Assembly: GCA_002081555.1 (NCBI GenBank)
Contig: MZNV01002901.1
Coordinates: 1-48,921 of the forward strand
From: Protostelium mycophagum
Lineage: Eukaryota; Evosea; Variosea; Protosteliida; Protosteliaceae
Reading direction: 5' to 3'
Length of the DNA stretch: 48,921 nt
Shown here: positions 22,242 through 33,507 of the stretch, in pieces
How the letters are laid out: every line of letters begins with the position of its first letter
How positions within the stretch are numbered: the first letter of the stretch is position 1
Made by a program: the position numbers and the translations under genes
Notes under the pieces: generated by a model
Database searches by the model: none
Told to the model about the DNA's origin: nothing
The model's input: the letters and a program-made list of their open reading frames with translations, nothing else

Positions 22242-23793
22242 ATGAGCGAACAAGCGTAAGAGAATCTGAATATCATAAAAGCTCAACAAATTAGCACAAT
22301 GGAGGAGGTTGATAGTCTCATGGCCGAACTTGGCGTGAAGGATGCAATTCCTACCCAAAGACATGATGTATCAGAGGATGAAGTCGACGGTTTATTAGCC
22401 GAATTGGGTGTTAGTGGTGTACCAACAGGTAATTTGACATCCAAGAACTAGTGTTCTGAACAGTTCAGGAGCAATCGGAGGAAGAGGAAGGGGAATATCG
22501 TCTGGACCTGGGAGAGGAATATCTTCTGGACCAGGGAGGGGAGTCTCCTCAGGTCCTGGAAGAGGTTTCTCCAGTGGACCGGGGGCTGCTGGTCGTAGTC
22601 GTCCTTTAGCCACACATACACCAGATGGGCGTCCCATCATTCATACGGGGCCTCCTTGTGCCCAATGTAACGAGATGATTATCGGTCGTGTCGTCTCGGC
22701 TTTGTCAAAGACATTTCACCCGAATTGCTTCGTTTGCCACCACTGCAACAAGCCTTTCGTCAACGGTCAATTCGTGGAACATGAGGGCTTTCCGTACTGC
22801 GAGCTAGATTACAACCAGATCCACTGCCCTCGCTGTGTCAACTGCACCTTGCCTATAATAGATCGCTGTATTTCTGTCGGAGAGAAGAAGTACCATCCTC
22901 ACCATTTCAATTGTACAGGCTGTGGAAAGAATCTTGTTGGTTTTCAATTTAGAGAAGACGAAGGGGATATATATTGTACCGCTTGTAAAGAGAACCGTTC
23001 ACAAAGAATAGGTCAGTTATCTATACCAATACAATTCATTCACACTTTGCAGCTCCAAAGGCAGAGATTTGTGCCAAATGTAAGAAACTCATTCTGGGAG
23101 AGTTTGTGGTGTTGAATGGTCAGCGCATGCACGCAGAACATTTTAGATGTGAAGAGTGCCGTTGCGAATTCAGAGGCGGGAACTGCCATGAATATGAGGG
23201 AAAATTATATTGCACAGAGGATTATGCAAAGATATTAAGAAACGTGTGCGCCTCTTGTGGAAAGCCCATATTAGGTCGCAGTATCACAGCCTTAGGAAAA
23301 GTATGGCATCCTGAGCATTTTGTGTGCTTTGTATGCCACGAGCCATTCCCAGGTTCCAATTTCCACGAGAGCGGGGGGAAGGCTTATTGCGAGGTAATAG
23401 ATGATGAGATAACAAGACATGGAATTAACCTCATAGGCCCATTATTTGCAAGAATTCGGACAGGCTTGTGCCAAATGCAATAAGCCGGTCATCAATGGAG
23501 CTACCACTTTCTTGGACAAAGTATATCACGCGGAACACTTTGTGTGCTCTGGTTGTGACGGCCCTCTGAAGAAGGGACAGGTGAGGATTTAATTTTGTTG
23601 ATGAAAGTGAAGGGAGTAGGTGATGGAGTGGGAGAGCAAGCCATTATGTATGACATGTTATGATAAGTTACCAAGAGATCTGCGAAAGAGAGTGGAGAAG
23701 AAGCGGGAGGCCGAGAAGAAGGCCGCAAAAGCCAGAGAAAAAGAAGAAAAGAAAGAAGAGAAGAAACTGGCACAGGGTTCAAAATATTGGTGA
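22242..23793 (+). CDS. PINCH-like five-LIM protein with N-terminal LD motifs
   Basis: Six exons (22242-22255, 22295-22428, 22469-23011, 23053-23393, 23437-23580, 23620-23793) give 449 residues. The first exon is only 14 nt. Residues 5-45 carry two LD-type motifs (EEVDSLMAELGV, EDEVDGLLAELGV) as in paxillin. A (GRGxSSGPGR)n linker with four near-copies follows. Five LIM domains then run from CAQCNEMIIGR to CAKCNKPVINGA; the C-x2-C ... H-x2-C zinc patterns are complete in LIM1, LIM3, LIM4 and LIM5. The end EWESKPLCMTCYDKLPRDL plus a Lys/Glu-rich tail matches the C-terminus of PINCH. Expected at adhesion sites with ILK/parvin-type partners; the LD motifs would add focal-adhesion-type partners. 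Confidence 0.88.
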
Positions 23794-23813
23794 TATAATA
23801 CAATTGTATTTTA

Positions 23814-25484
23814 TTAGTTACTGTTGGTCTGGTTGAAGATGATCTGTGCAAGCTGCTCGTAAGAGAAGGTTACTCGTCCAGTTCTTCCTCTATCGTTCCA
23901 TTCAAATATGGACCTGATTGCCGCTAATCTGGAGCATATAGAGATGAATTGGTCCACGTTGATTCCACTGCCTGTTTGTGTCAAATGAATAAAAGAATTG
24001 GATATTACTTTTCTTCTCACCTGGGGGACCGTTCATGGGGAAACCAGCACATATCTCTTGTATCGTCCCAAGTCCCACCTTCTCCTATTAATGATACAAA
24101 GAAATATCAGTATCATCTTTCACAAACCTGGAATCCTGCGCCGGATACGGCAGACCAGATCTCTCGTGCATCCAAAAATCCTGATCTGTCTGTGTCTGCC
24201 TGTTGGAACGCATTCATCATAGATGTCAAGAAGCTGTGAAGTGTTGCGAACTCGAAGAAATCTATTGATATATGATTAATATGATATGATTAAAATGAAT
24301 AGATATGTACCGATATGTCCACTATTGTCTTTGTCGAATACCTAACCATATATCAGTCAATAAATAATATAATAATAATGGATGACCTTCATGAGTGTCT
24401 TCGCATTGGGGAGACCTATGGGACGGTCAAAGAAGGGCATCTGAGATAATTCCATTGTGCTGATCTTTCCGGATCTATCCCTGTCTGCATTCTGGAACAT
24501 CTGCTGGAGATTTCCCATCTGCTGTTGGTTGATCGCATTGTAATACTGAGCTCCCTAGGAATATTAAACCCGGGAGTCTTAACATCTTCGTACCCATCCC
24601 AAGTTCTGCTGGTTGGCTTGTCCATAGGTGGTTGAAGCTGTAGGTGCTCCATAACCTTGTTGTGGTGCTCCTTGAGGCTGTCCATAACCACCTTGTTGTG
24701 GTGCTCCTTGAGGCTGTCCATAACCTTGTTGTGGTGCTCCTTGAGGCTGCCCATAACCACCTTGTTGTGGTGCTCCTTGAGGCTGTCCATAACCTTGTTG
24801 TGGTGCACCCTGAGGCTGTCCATAACCTTGTTGTGGTGCACCTTGAGGCTGTCCGTAACCACCTTGTTGTGGTTTAGACGCTCCTTGTTGGCCTGGCTGC
24901 TGAGGAGGTGCACCACCGGTGGGTGGTTTTGCTGGTGGTGCCTGCCCTGTCTTCTTCAATAAAAGATTATCGTATCTGTCACTTCCGACAAGATTTTGTA
25001 TATTTTTTATGTTCGAAAATGGAGTGCAGAGCAGAACGATCTATTACCTTGTGGAGGTTGACTATAACCTCCTTGGGGCTGACCATAACCACCCTGGGGC
25101 TGATTGTAACCACCCTGGGGTTGACCATACCCTTGCTGTCCTCCTGCCGGGATCAGTCTTTTGATGGAAATAATCAGTATTTACCCTGTGGAGGTTGACC
25201 ATAACCACCTTGGGATTGACCTTGGGGTTGGTAAGGGTTGTATTGTCCTTTAAATCATCAATATTCGAAGAGAAGAATTCCTAAAGGGATAATTGCTTGG
25301 ATGGATTGCCTTTTATCCACAAAGGAATTTCCTTCTGCTCTGAGGAATATACAAATACACGACTTCAGGTTAAAAGAATAAAATGTCGCTGAGTCACCTT
25401 GTGGTGCTTGACCGTAACTTCCCTATAGAAATCAATAAGAGTTATGAATATAATTATAGAATGACTCACTGGATAGCCACTCAT
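23814..25484 (-). CDS. Penta-EF-hand protein with long GYGQPQ-rich N-terminus
   Basis: Ten exons (25470-25484, 25398-25422, 25185-25247, 25048-25143, 24594-24946, 24387-24554, 24311-24341, 24128-24261, 24021-24078, 23814-23971) give 366 residues. The first half is low-complexity Gly/Tyr/Pro/Gln, with tandem [11 protein letters not shown] units. The second half is a PEF domain: EF1 [15 protein letters not shown]2 [15 protein letters not shown]3 [13 protein letters not shown], then two weaker hands ending [22 protein letters not shown] proteins (ALG-2, peflin, sorcin, Dictyostelium PefA/B) dimerise through EF5 and move to membranes on Ca2+ binding. The stop codon is only 20 nt from the stop of the convergent LIM gene. 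Confidence 0.9.
24650..24870. repeat. Coding tandem repeat ([11 protein letters not shown] units)
   Basis: About seven near-identical units of 33-36 bp in the fifth exon of the minus-strand PEF gene. Lengths alternate because some units encode one extra Gly. The high similarity of units suggests recent slippage or unequal exchange. Confidence 0.9.
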
Positions 25485-25678
25485 AATGCTGACGATGTCG
25501 AGTTTTGAAAATACAACCTCGTAACTTCTCAGAGAAAATACGCACTCCTTCTTTGAATCCCCGTAAATCATTGAAATTTCTCTTTTTATTGGCAACCAAG
25601 ACAGAAAAACAAGACACAAACACAGGTGACAACGTCACAAAAGATGAATAATGTTACTGATGATTTCAGATCATCGAG
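25485..25678. promoter_or_regulatory. Shared divergent promoter region of the two PEF genes
   Basis: 194 bp between the start codons of the minus- and plus-strand PEF genes, so both promoters must lie here. AT-rich; contains 'caacgtcacaaaag' and 'ttcagatcatcgag' next to the plus start. No defined factor site is recognised. Confidence 0.55.
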
Positions 25679-26751
25679 ATGTACGGAGGAAGACCTCAAT
25701 CGCAACAAGGAGGTTATCAAAATCAAGTATGTCCTCTTTTACGGGCTGAATCGAAGAATACAAAATAACCAATACAGAACCAACCTTATGGACAAGCACC
25801 ATACGCACAACCTCCCCAAAGTGGATACGCACCCTATGGACAGGCACCACAATATGGCGGAGGCTACCCCAATCAAGCACCTTATGGACAACAACAAGCG
25901 CCGTACGGACAACAAGCACCTTATGGACAGGCACCATATGGACAACCTCCCCAGGGTGGATACCAATCTCCCTATGGACAAAACCCACCACAAAGTCAAG
26001 GCCCTTCTCTTGGTTGGGTGAGTTATTTTATTTCTTCTTTTCATCGTCTGAGTTATTTAAAAAGGGAAATCAATATTATAGCCAGATCGGGCAACAGCAG
26101 ATGACCCAATTTCAACAAATGTTTCAACAGGCCGACAGAGATCGATCTGGTTCCATATCTTTCAACGAATTGTCCGCCATGCCCTTCTGTGGTCGCACAA
26201 TAGGCCTTCCAAACGCTAAGATACTCATGAGGGTAGGAGTGACGTCATCAAGTTCTTTCTTGACACAAGACAGGTGTTTGACAAGGACAGGAGTGGAACT
26301 ATTGGTAATGTTTACTGTTCTTTGATATAAAATGAATTTTACTGAGGCTGTGTGCAGATTTCCAAGAGTTCGCCACGCTGTACCAATTCTTGACATCTAT
26401 GGCGAATGCTTTCCAACAGGCAGACACAGACAAATCAGGTTACCTTGATCCAAGAGAGATATGGTCTGCTGTATCTAGCGCTGGCTTCTCGGTAAATACC
26501 ACAACATTTCTACGGTTGATAACAGGGACAAGGTTACACAGCAGACGATCCAAGAGATCTGCGCAGGATTTCCCATTATGGGATCGAATATTAGAGGAGC
26601 CGGTGTTTCCTTTGACCAGTTCATATCCATATGCTCCAGATTGGCGGCTATCAGATCTATTTTTGAATGGAATGATGTACAACGTACGGGGAGGGTCACC
26701 TTCAACTTGGACCAATTGTCTCAGATCGTTTTCAATCAATTACACACGTAA
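25679..26751 (+). CDS. Penta-EF-hand protein, paralogue of the divergent neighbour
   Basis: Exons 25679-25726, 25778-26017, 26065-26232, 26274-26304, 26358-26491 and 26533-26751 give 279 residues. The N-terminus repeats PYGQ/APYGQ units (shorter than in the neighbour). The PEF core follows: [39 protein letters not shown], then [23 protein letters not shown], nearly the same as the neighbour. Intron positions and phases in the PEF core match those of the neighbour (phase-0 intron after MR/MK, the 31-nt exon, the intron before the QEIC segment), showing a gene duplication rather than convergence. Likely role: Ca2+-dependent membrane adaptor, possibly as a heterodimer with its neighbour. Confidence 0.92.
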
Positions 26752-26882
26752 TAAATGTTAACCATTCTATATATATATATTTAGGATAATTCTTTCAATC
26801 TCCTCCTGTCCATAATGAAGCTGCTGATTTTCGTTTTCAATTCCGATTCCTCGCTTGGTTTGAGCTTTGGCATCTGCATCGA

Positions 26883-28887
26883 TTACTTGAAATCGCCATT
26901 CTATTTTATGTGAATAGTTATCCAACTCATACTCACTGTATTTGGTACTTGGTTAAAGGTGAAGCTGTTCCCATTGTAAGAGGGGTCTTCGGTCTTGTTG
27001 GGAACGAGTACGGGTGTAGATATTTCAGAATGTTCTGTCTCTGGATCCTCTAGCATCGCTCGTAAACTCTCTACGGAATGTGGGCCGAGTCCTCGTGACT
27101 TGCGTGCGTCACGCATTTCAGATTCAGTCTCTTTGTTAGGAGCTATTCATTTTCACTTCTTGAGATAAATGGAGAGACATACGGGCAGGATGTAGATTGA
27201 TCAAGAATTGTGTAGTAGATTCAATCAGGTCCTTTGCAATCTGATCATCTTTCAATTCTGATGGGTTGATTCCTGATTCCAAGAAGAATTCTTCCCACTT
27301 TTCATTTTGTGATATCCATTCTGAGGGAAGTCGTCTCTGTTTTTATTTTATATCAAGAGATATCGTAAGATCATATCAAGAGATGTATATCATATCAAGA
27401 TATCGTAAGATCATATCATACCTCAAAGTTACCCTCCGAGTTGAAACCCACATGGCCGAGGTGTTTTAGAGTTCCTGGAATGATAGATGATATTTCTCTG
27501 ACATCATTAGGCTCTTCACTCTCTTCTACATTTCTTTGGAACATCTTCAAATATTTTCTCACTATTTTTATAAATAAACCATTTTGAATAATTATATCTA
27601 TATGTGTTTATGTCTGTACCCGAGAAAATGCTTTCCCTATCAGAAGACTCCTTTTCATTATCATTCAATTTCTCTTGTAATTCGATGATCTACAATCATA
27701 AATATACATCAACAGATCAATAGTAGATCTTAATGAACATATCAATAATACCTTTTCATTCATAAGTTGAGATTCAATTGTTGAGCTGAAAGATAGACCA
27801 ATCCTGTAATCGACCTGAATTATTCTATCATTGTTTTATGTTTATATTTATTATATATTTGATTGATCTTTATATATATTTAATTGATCACCTCGTGTTT
27901 TGTAGTGTTGCTCAATTCATTTGTCTCCTCTAAATCATCTTTATTTCCATCAAATGAATGAAAATATTCAGTCTCCTCTTCATAATTCAAATGGATGATA
28001 TCAATAGGATATACCCAAGATACAGCGGATGTCTACATATTATTATGGATATATATTCATATTACCTCATACCTCTGGGTCTAATATTCTAAAGGAAAAT
28101 TGTTGCGTTAGGGTCTGCTCCACTAATACGAGTGCCCCTATTATTCCTGTCTCTTTCCATGAAAATTCCTTCGTCTCACCAGGTATATCCAAGAATTTGA
28201 AGATCCTCACAAACCCATTTCCATGCATCTATCTTTATTAGTTTTATTATTACGTATATAGTCACTGGTACCTTGAAAGGATGCTGAAATAGACGCTTCA
28301 GATTTATTCTCTCATTATCAGAGAGCTCTGTGAATAAACTTTCCTCGACCAAGGGATCAGGAGCCACCTAGCACTATGAGCTATTGTTCGAGTCAGTCAT
28401 ATATGCTACCTCCTCCTCTTTATGGTCGGTGGAATACTTGTTTAATACTTGCACCCAAGAGTCTAATTGCAGCTGGTCTTCTGCCTGTCAATGTTAGACT
28501 CCGGTTTGTCGATGTGGCTGTAAAACTTACTGCCAGTGACCATTCTCGATCCATCGTGTGAAGAAAGAAGATGAAATTATTTGACTTTACTGGAGGTATT
28601 TGAAGAGTGAGGTGTTTACTGGCGGTCAAATCGATGACGCCTGTAACAATCAGCCAGAGTGGTGTCGACAATGCAGACCCAGTGGGGGATCTCCTTTCTT
28701 AACATAATAATATAATTTATCATCAATGAGGCTGAACCATCTTCTCTTCCAGCGCAGTCCAGTAAACCCCTCTCCTCTCTTCAGAAGAAATCCCTCCAAT
28801 ACTAATCCGTATTCATCTCAATTCATAGAAGCACCTTTTCATACCTGGAACTTTGACTGCCTTTCTTTCTCCTCGGATCGAGTTCAT
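26883..28887 (-). CDS. PH-CRIB protein without a kinase domain
   Basis: Thirteen exons (28845-28887, 28679-28801, 28531-28640, 28410-28484, 28272-28367, 28073-28228, 27892-28032, 27752-27814, 27620-27689, 27422-27561, 27183-27336, 26937-27142, 26883-26900) give 464 residues. A PH domain begins at residue 15 (LEGFLLKRGEGFTGLRWKRR, WFSLIDDKLYYYVKKGDPPLG, final AEDQLQLDSWVQVL helix). A middle globular part (GNGFVRIFKFLDIPGETKEF) and acidic coiled coil follow. Then comes a CRIB motif (ISSIIPGTLKHLGHVGFNSE) with LPSEWISQ, as in PAK-type Rac/Cdc42 binding domains. PAK/Cla4 kinases carry PH-CRIB before a kinase; here no kinase follows. The 3' end is uncertain: a rival 32-nt intron would extend the frame to 26736, overlapping the PEF stop. 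Confidence 0.78.
27337..27421. repeat. Simple internal repeat in a PH-CRIB intron
   Basis: 'atatcaagagatat' and 'cgtaagatcatatca' blocks occur two to three times in this 85-nt intron, which is about twice the usual length here. Probable slippage expansion. Confidence 0.7.
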
Positions 28888-29657
28888 TTGGATTTGTTCC
28901 TGTTTCGCGCAGATATTTCGCACGTAAGAAGGTTCACATTACAGATAACATGTACAATCACAATAACTAGAGGAATTCCATTGGGATACAACCAGGAAAT
29001 AATGATAAAAAACATAAACAAATGCAGATCAAGTATTAACAACGAAAATCTAGCTTTCCTTCAATAAAGGCAAAAATGATAATAAAAATAGTGACCAGAA
29101 AAAAAACTCCAACATAACAGACTATTTCCATTTCATTTCCCCACCCACAAACACCAACTGTGCCAACAAAATTGTATCACAACTGAATCAAGACCACACT
29201 TTCACCACAGCAGAGATGAACATACAACAAGGCATACACAAATAGATCAAAGTAATCATAGAAGGAATAATCAATTTACTGGCCTGCTTATGATTCATCT
29301 ATTTCTACAAGATGCACAGATAGTTTCCACTTCTGGCTCCTAAATTCTTGATGTTGAAGACACCAAGAGTGAAATAATATCAGCCTTCTTTTTTGCAGGA
29401 TGCTATATAAATAAAATCAGTGTCAATTTGAAGAGATGTAAACTTCACTAAACTTAAGTGGAATCTATTCTATCAAGTTAGACCACTCAGCATGGCAGTT
29501 TTAGAAAATCAAATTCAAGTAATGAAAGATTAGATGGCTCTAAATGACATCATCAAAACTCCTTATAGAGTACAAAGAAACATCTTGTATTTACATCACT
29601 GTGTGCACCCCACAAATATTTTAAAGTTAAAAGAGGAGAGATTACAAGAATTCAAAT
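28888..29657. other. Gene-free stretch
   Basis: 770 bp, AT-rich, no recognised gene. It holds the upstream region of the PH-CRIB gene on the left, an unassigned middle with poly-A runs, and repeat copy B on the right (29458-29570). Sequence around 29340-29640 may all belong to the same decayed element. Confidence 0.5.
29458..29570 (+). repeat. Dispersed repeat, copy B
   Basis: Counterpart of 1-110 (core 'tggcagttttagaaaa'), same orientation, about three quarters identical. Its flanks do not match those of copy A beyond the aligned block, as far as can be followed by eye. Confidence 0.6.
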
Positions 29658-31010
29658 CTATTTAACAGATAATCTCAAATGATTGAGTCTCTTATATTCA
29701 TTGGAGAAAGGGAGAAGCCATGTGACGAGTGAAGCGAATGTGTGTTCATCCACAAACTTGAATAAGAATCGGGAGCCCCATGACCAATAACCATGATCGT
29801 AGGTCACTTGCATTCTTCCAATCCGACTAAACATACCTCTCACCACATCATCACAAGGGTATAATAACACCTCTTTATCATCAATCACTTTTCTACACAT
29901 AATACCCACTTGATAACGCAGATATAGGCGTCTCATTTTCAGGCTGATCAGTCGTAGATAGAAGCGGTGATGGATGTACCAACAGTACATCAATCCCATC
30001 TCCATTCACCTTATTGTCTTTATTATAAATATATATTATTTGGTCATGAACATGTTATTATAGCTCACCTCAGCGCTCAATGACAAAGCGAATTGAGAGA
30101 TGAATGCTTTAGTAGCACCATATATTAATGCAAATGGACTTGTGCTCATCCCTTTACTTCTCAGAGAATAGAAAGGATATGTATATGTATATATACCTGC
30201 AGGTGATGATATAAAGAATATGGCACCCCTCTCTTCCTCCTGACGGTTTTCCTTCTCTTGCAGAAATCTGTTGACAAAATAATGAGTGATTCTGAGAGCG
30301 GAGGCACAATTGCTCTGTACATCCGACATCTGTTCATCGATATCTACATCAGCAAATAACTTGGACTATGAGTGATAGTTCCTTTGTTAATATTATAATT
30401 ACTCACACCAAGGCTGATATCTGAGCTATTGAAAAATAGTAAATGTATTTTCAAGTCTTGTGAAGAGTGAATGACGTGTTGTATGTAATTGGAGGTAAGA
30501 TCAACTGTAACAACTCTCAATTCGAATCTTGGAAACCTAGGTACCCGTCACTAACTACACCATAAGCTCCGATAGATGAATGGTTACTCTGCTGTTATAG
30601 ACTTTCTACATTCTTCCACATTCTCCGAGTCCGTGATGAGAAGAACATCTATTCCCTGGCTCCATATTTATGTTGATCTTCGCATTTAAGGTTTACGCAC
30701 TTGAGAGGCCAACTTCCTCATGATGGCATAATTGAGACCTGTTGTTCCTCCAACAATCATCGCCCAAGAACTTCCATATTTATGCTATTTCATTAGTGTT
30801 ACGTTTTCGGACAATTCATTACTCACTTTCAGATTTACCTCTTTGAAAGATAAGGGTTGCCAGAAGAGAGGAACTTTGCGCCCACTTAGAAACATCCTAA
30901 TTCATTGACTTACCAAGGAACGTAAAAAGGGAGAAGACTCCAATGAGGAAAGCAATCGTCGTAAAGATGTTCCACAAAAACGACAGACCTTCCAACAGGG
31001 TGAGCAGCAT
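29658..31010 (-). CDS. Short-chain dehydrogenase, HSD17B12 / 3-ketoacyl reductase-like
   Basis: Nine exons (30914-31010, 30839-30873, 30701-30784, 30588-30655, 30407-30536, 30197-30359, 30069-30151, 29910-30009, 29658-29872) give 324 residues. An N-terminal membrane helix (FLWNIFTTIAFLIGVFSLFT) precedes the Rossmann fold, as in ER 3-ketoacyl-CoA reductases. Ser (FFISSPAG) and Tyr-Lys (YGATK) of the active site and the VHPSP loop are present. The cofactor motif is altered: VGGTTGLN replaces the usual TGxxxGIG, one residue short and lacking the last Gly. Substrate (fatty acyl-CoA or steroid-like) is unknown. An in-frame upstream start would add about 25 residues. Confidence 0.82.
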
Positions 31011-31368
31011 CCTGATTTTGGGTCTCGATGAGAGAAATTGACAGTTGTAACAAAAAAACACTTTCGCAAACTCTTGCACTCTTCTTTCACCACCGGAAAA
31101 TGGGGGTGAGCTTGCTGGGTAAGATAGCCGCTGATTGATGCATAGTTATTACGTTTAAATATATTGGAAACGAAAGGGGGGGTCTGTTTGTATGAGAAAG
31201 TCTGGAAATGGTCAGGAATTGGAGCCAGCCCGGTAGTCTATTTTCTATTGCAACATAATCTGACTTATTAAGGAAGGACTGTAAGTTTAACATGTTTTCG
31301 TCCGTGTTGCTGATCGTGCAGTTGCAAGTTGATTTTGACCTTTTATCAAATCTCAAAAGAAATTGGAG

Positions 31369-32030
31369 ATGACGGAGGTAAGTTGTTTCTATGGGAGTTG
31401 TGTTGACCTTCCTCAGAGGTCTCGCAAGTAATGTTTGAAAATGAGAAGAATAACAACAAAGATCCCTTCCAAGCGCATACAAGAGGAACTTCAAAAGGTT
31501 TTTCATTAATGATTTTAATATAGTTGATTCATTCTCAAAGCGGGTGGAAGTGGAATGGGAACTCGATACATTGGCTCTTTAAAAAATGTAACATTGGCAG
31601 ATTGTGAAATAATTAACCTAAATAGAGATATTCCACTCGGCATACACAAGCTAGTATCAGATTAGCTGCTTCTAAAGGAAGCAACATTGTTGTTGCCATC
31701 TTTCATGAGCTCACAGATGATCTGCAAGCTGTAAGAAATGTGTCAAGACAACTGCTGGAACAATTTAACACCTTATTTGCACAGAAACTTATTGAAGTGA
31801 AAAATATCATTGATCAGGTATACATATCTCCAAAATCAAAACACTGAAACACATCCCAGGCAGCTGAGGATGAAAGAAAGACAAGAGAGGTCATGAGTCA
31901 TTTTACCTCTTTTGATAAGTGTGCTGCAGGGGTGTCTTCTCAATTTCTGACGCCTTCTGGTGCTACAGAAGAAGAGGAGGAGGAAGAGGAAGACAAATCT
32001 CAATCCTTTTTAGTTGCAACCAGTGTATAA
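31369..32030 (+). CDS. Helical acidic-tailed protein, unknown
   Basis: Five exons (31369-31377, 31419-31497, 31541-31587, 31626-31817, 31860-32030) give 165 residues with matching phases. The first exon has just three codons. The sequence has a basic, Gly-rich start (KAGGSGMGTRYIGSLKN), a long amphipathic helix (ELTDDLQAVRNVSRQLLEQF ... KLIEVKNIIDQAAEDERK) and a run of eight Glu before the C-terminus. The helix suggests a coiled-coil subunit of a complex; I do not recognise a family. Confidence 0.6.
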
Positions 32031-32431
32031 TGAATTCTTGTCACTCTTTTTGAATTTATTTTACACATTGTTGGTCTGAATGCAAAATAGTGCAGGATGC
32101 CTACATTATGTTGATTATCTGTCTTGATCTATCATTACATATTTTGAAACTTATTTTGGAATTTCTAAATTAGACTTACTGATAATAGAATTGTGCAAAA
32201 AATATCACAAATATTAAAAACTGGATCTAAAATAGAAATTATTGATAATAAGATAGAAATTACTCAACTATTAAAAGGGTGTTGTCTCAAGCTTAATTGA
32301 ACGAGCAAATAAAGAAACATGACTCTCAATGGTTTAATATTAACATCAGGAGGTTCTAAAGAAGGGCTAAAGAAGAGGAATAAGTTACAAGATAAATCCT
32401 TCAACATTGACTTTAATATGATCGCAGGTGT
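32031..32431. other. 3' region between convergent genes
   Basis: 400 bp of AT-rich sequence between two converging stop codons, with several AATAAA-like hexamers. No coding signal. Presumably the two 3' UTRs and terminators. Confidence 0.55.
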
Positions 32432-33256
32432 CTATGCTTTTGGCTTGTCGTTACGCGTGAGGTTCACTATTAAGTCGTCTAATGGCTGCAGTTCCTTCTT
32501 TTCGACGAGGTTAAACTCGCAGATGAAGTAGTAAAAGTGTTTGAAGCAAGTGTTCAAATGGGCTTCCTCCCCTAAAGACACGATCTTGTGGAAATGGCTG
32601 TAGTAGATATGGGCGTACACTCTAAAAAGCCTCTTGAAAATCTGCTTGATGATATCTTTGAACGTCTTTGGGAAGGGGACATCTGGGTTGAATAAATGTC
32701 GCTCCGAAGCAAAATGTTTCTTTTCTCACCAACTCTAGATGGAAAGACGCTCTCATCGTCTAAGATGCTTTGAACCCACGTCATTAAATAATCAACATAC
32801 TCTGGTGCAGAGACTTTGATTGGCTTCTTAATGGTCTCACCATCCGCCCACAAGTATTCGTACCTTGCACGTCAGAAATAAAATGTAACTTCGTTCCTCA
32901 CTTTGGACCAGCAGACATGACTTCGCAAGTCTTTTGAGTGCAAAACTCAGTAATACTTCCGTATAGAAGATTAATCTGATTGAAGAAGTCCACAGCTATA
33001 TGTTTTCAGGAGATTATTGAAACTTCACCCTTACTATTGACGGCAAGCCATTCATTCAGATCTTCGCGTTCGGGAAGGATAACGGCTTGTCTAAGATCCC
33101 CAGAGCCAAGAGTTGCTTTGGCTTGTTTATGTAATTCCCATCTCTTCGTGCCTTTAGAGAACGTTTTCTTCGGCTTGAAGGTTTTACTCTTGTCCGCTCC
33201 GCTGCACTCATTAGTTCAAAAGCCAGAATTTCTTTGACTCACAATACACGCAACAT
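32432..33256 (-). CDS. MOB1: MOB1 kinase activator
   Basis: Five exons (33243-33256, 33035-33201, 32902-32995, 32730-32863, 32432-32682) give 219 residues, the size of MOB1. MOB1 binds and activates NDR/LATS kinases of the Hippo / mitotic-exit pathway. The match is close throughout: [91 protein letters not shown] and [14 protein letters not shown]. The zinc ligands (two Cys in TEFCTQKTC and two His, HIYYSH) are conserved. Confidence 0.97.
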
Positions 33257-33507
33257 CTCATGCAAAGTTTAAATGGTTTGTGGTTGCTTTTGAATCCGAC
33301 GTAAGATTTGAACGTAAACAGCCACCTTTGAAGATATTTTTAAAATGTGCACATTCCCCAATGTTTATTTCTCAATGCCATCAGCTATTCTACTGTCTTC
33401 ATACTCTTATGTCAAACGTTGCAAACCAAATCGGAAAAATGTAGTTAATCATCGCTGAGAAAAGGGTCAGATATGTCTGATGGCACCAAGATAGTACATA
33501 AAAATAC

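Noticed and set aside
24650-24870. Regularly spaced repeats that might suggest a CRISPR array
   Set aside because: Repeats are in frame, without unique spacers, and encode the GYGQPQ-rich tail of a eukaryotic gene.
24644-24962. Two overlapping plus-strand frames with Val/Leu repeats
   Set aside because: Antisense shadows of the PEF tandem repeat.
31087-31506. 139-codon minus-strand frame
   Set aside because: Composition is unlike a protein, it overlaps the start of the plus-strand helical gene, and no splice or motif supports it.
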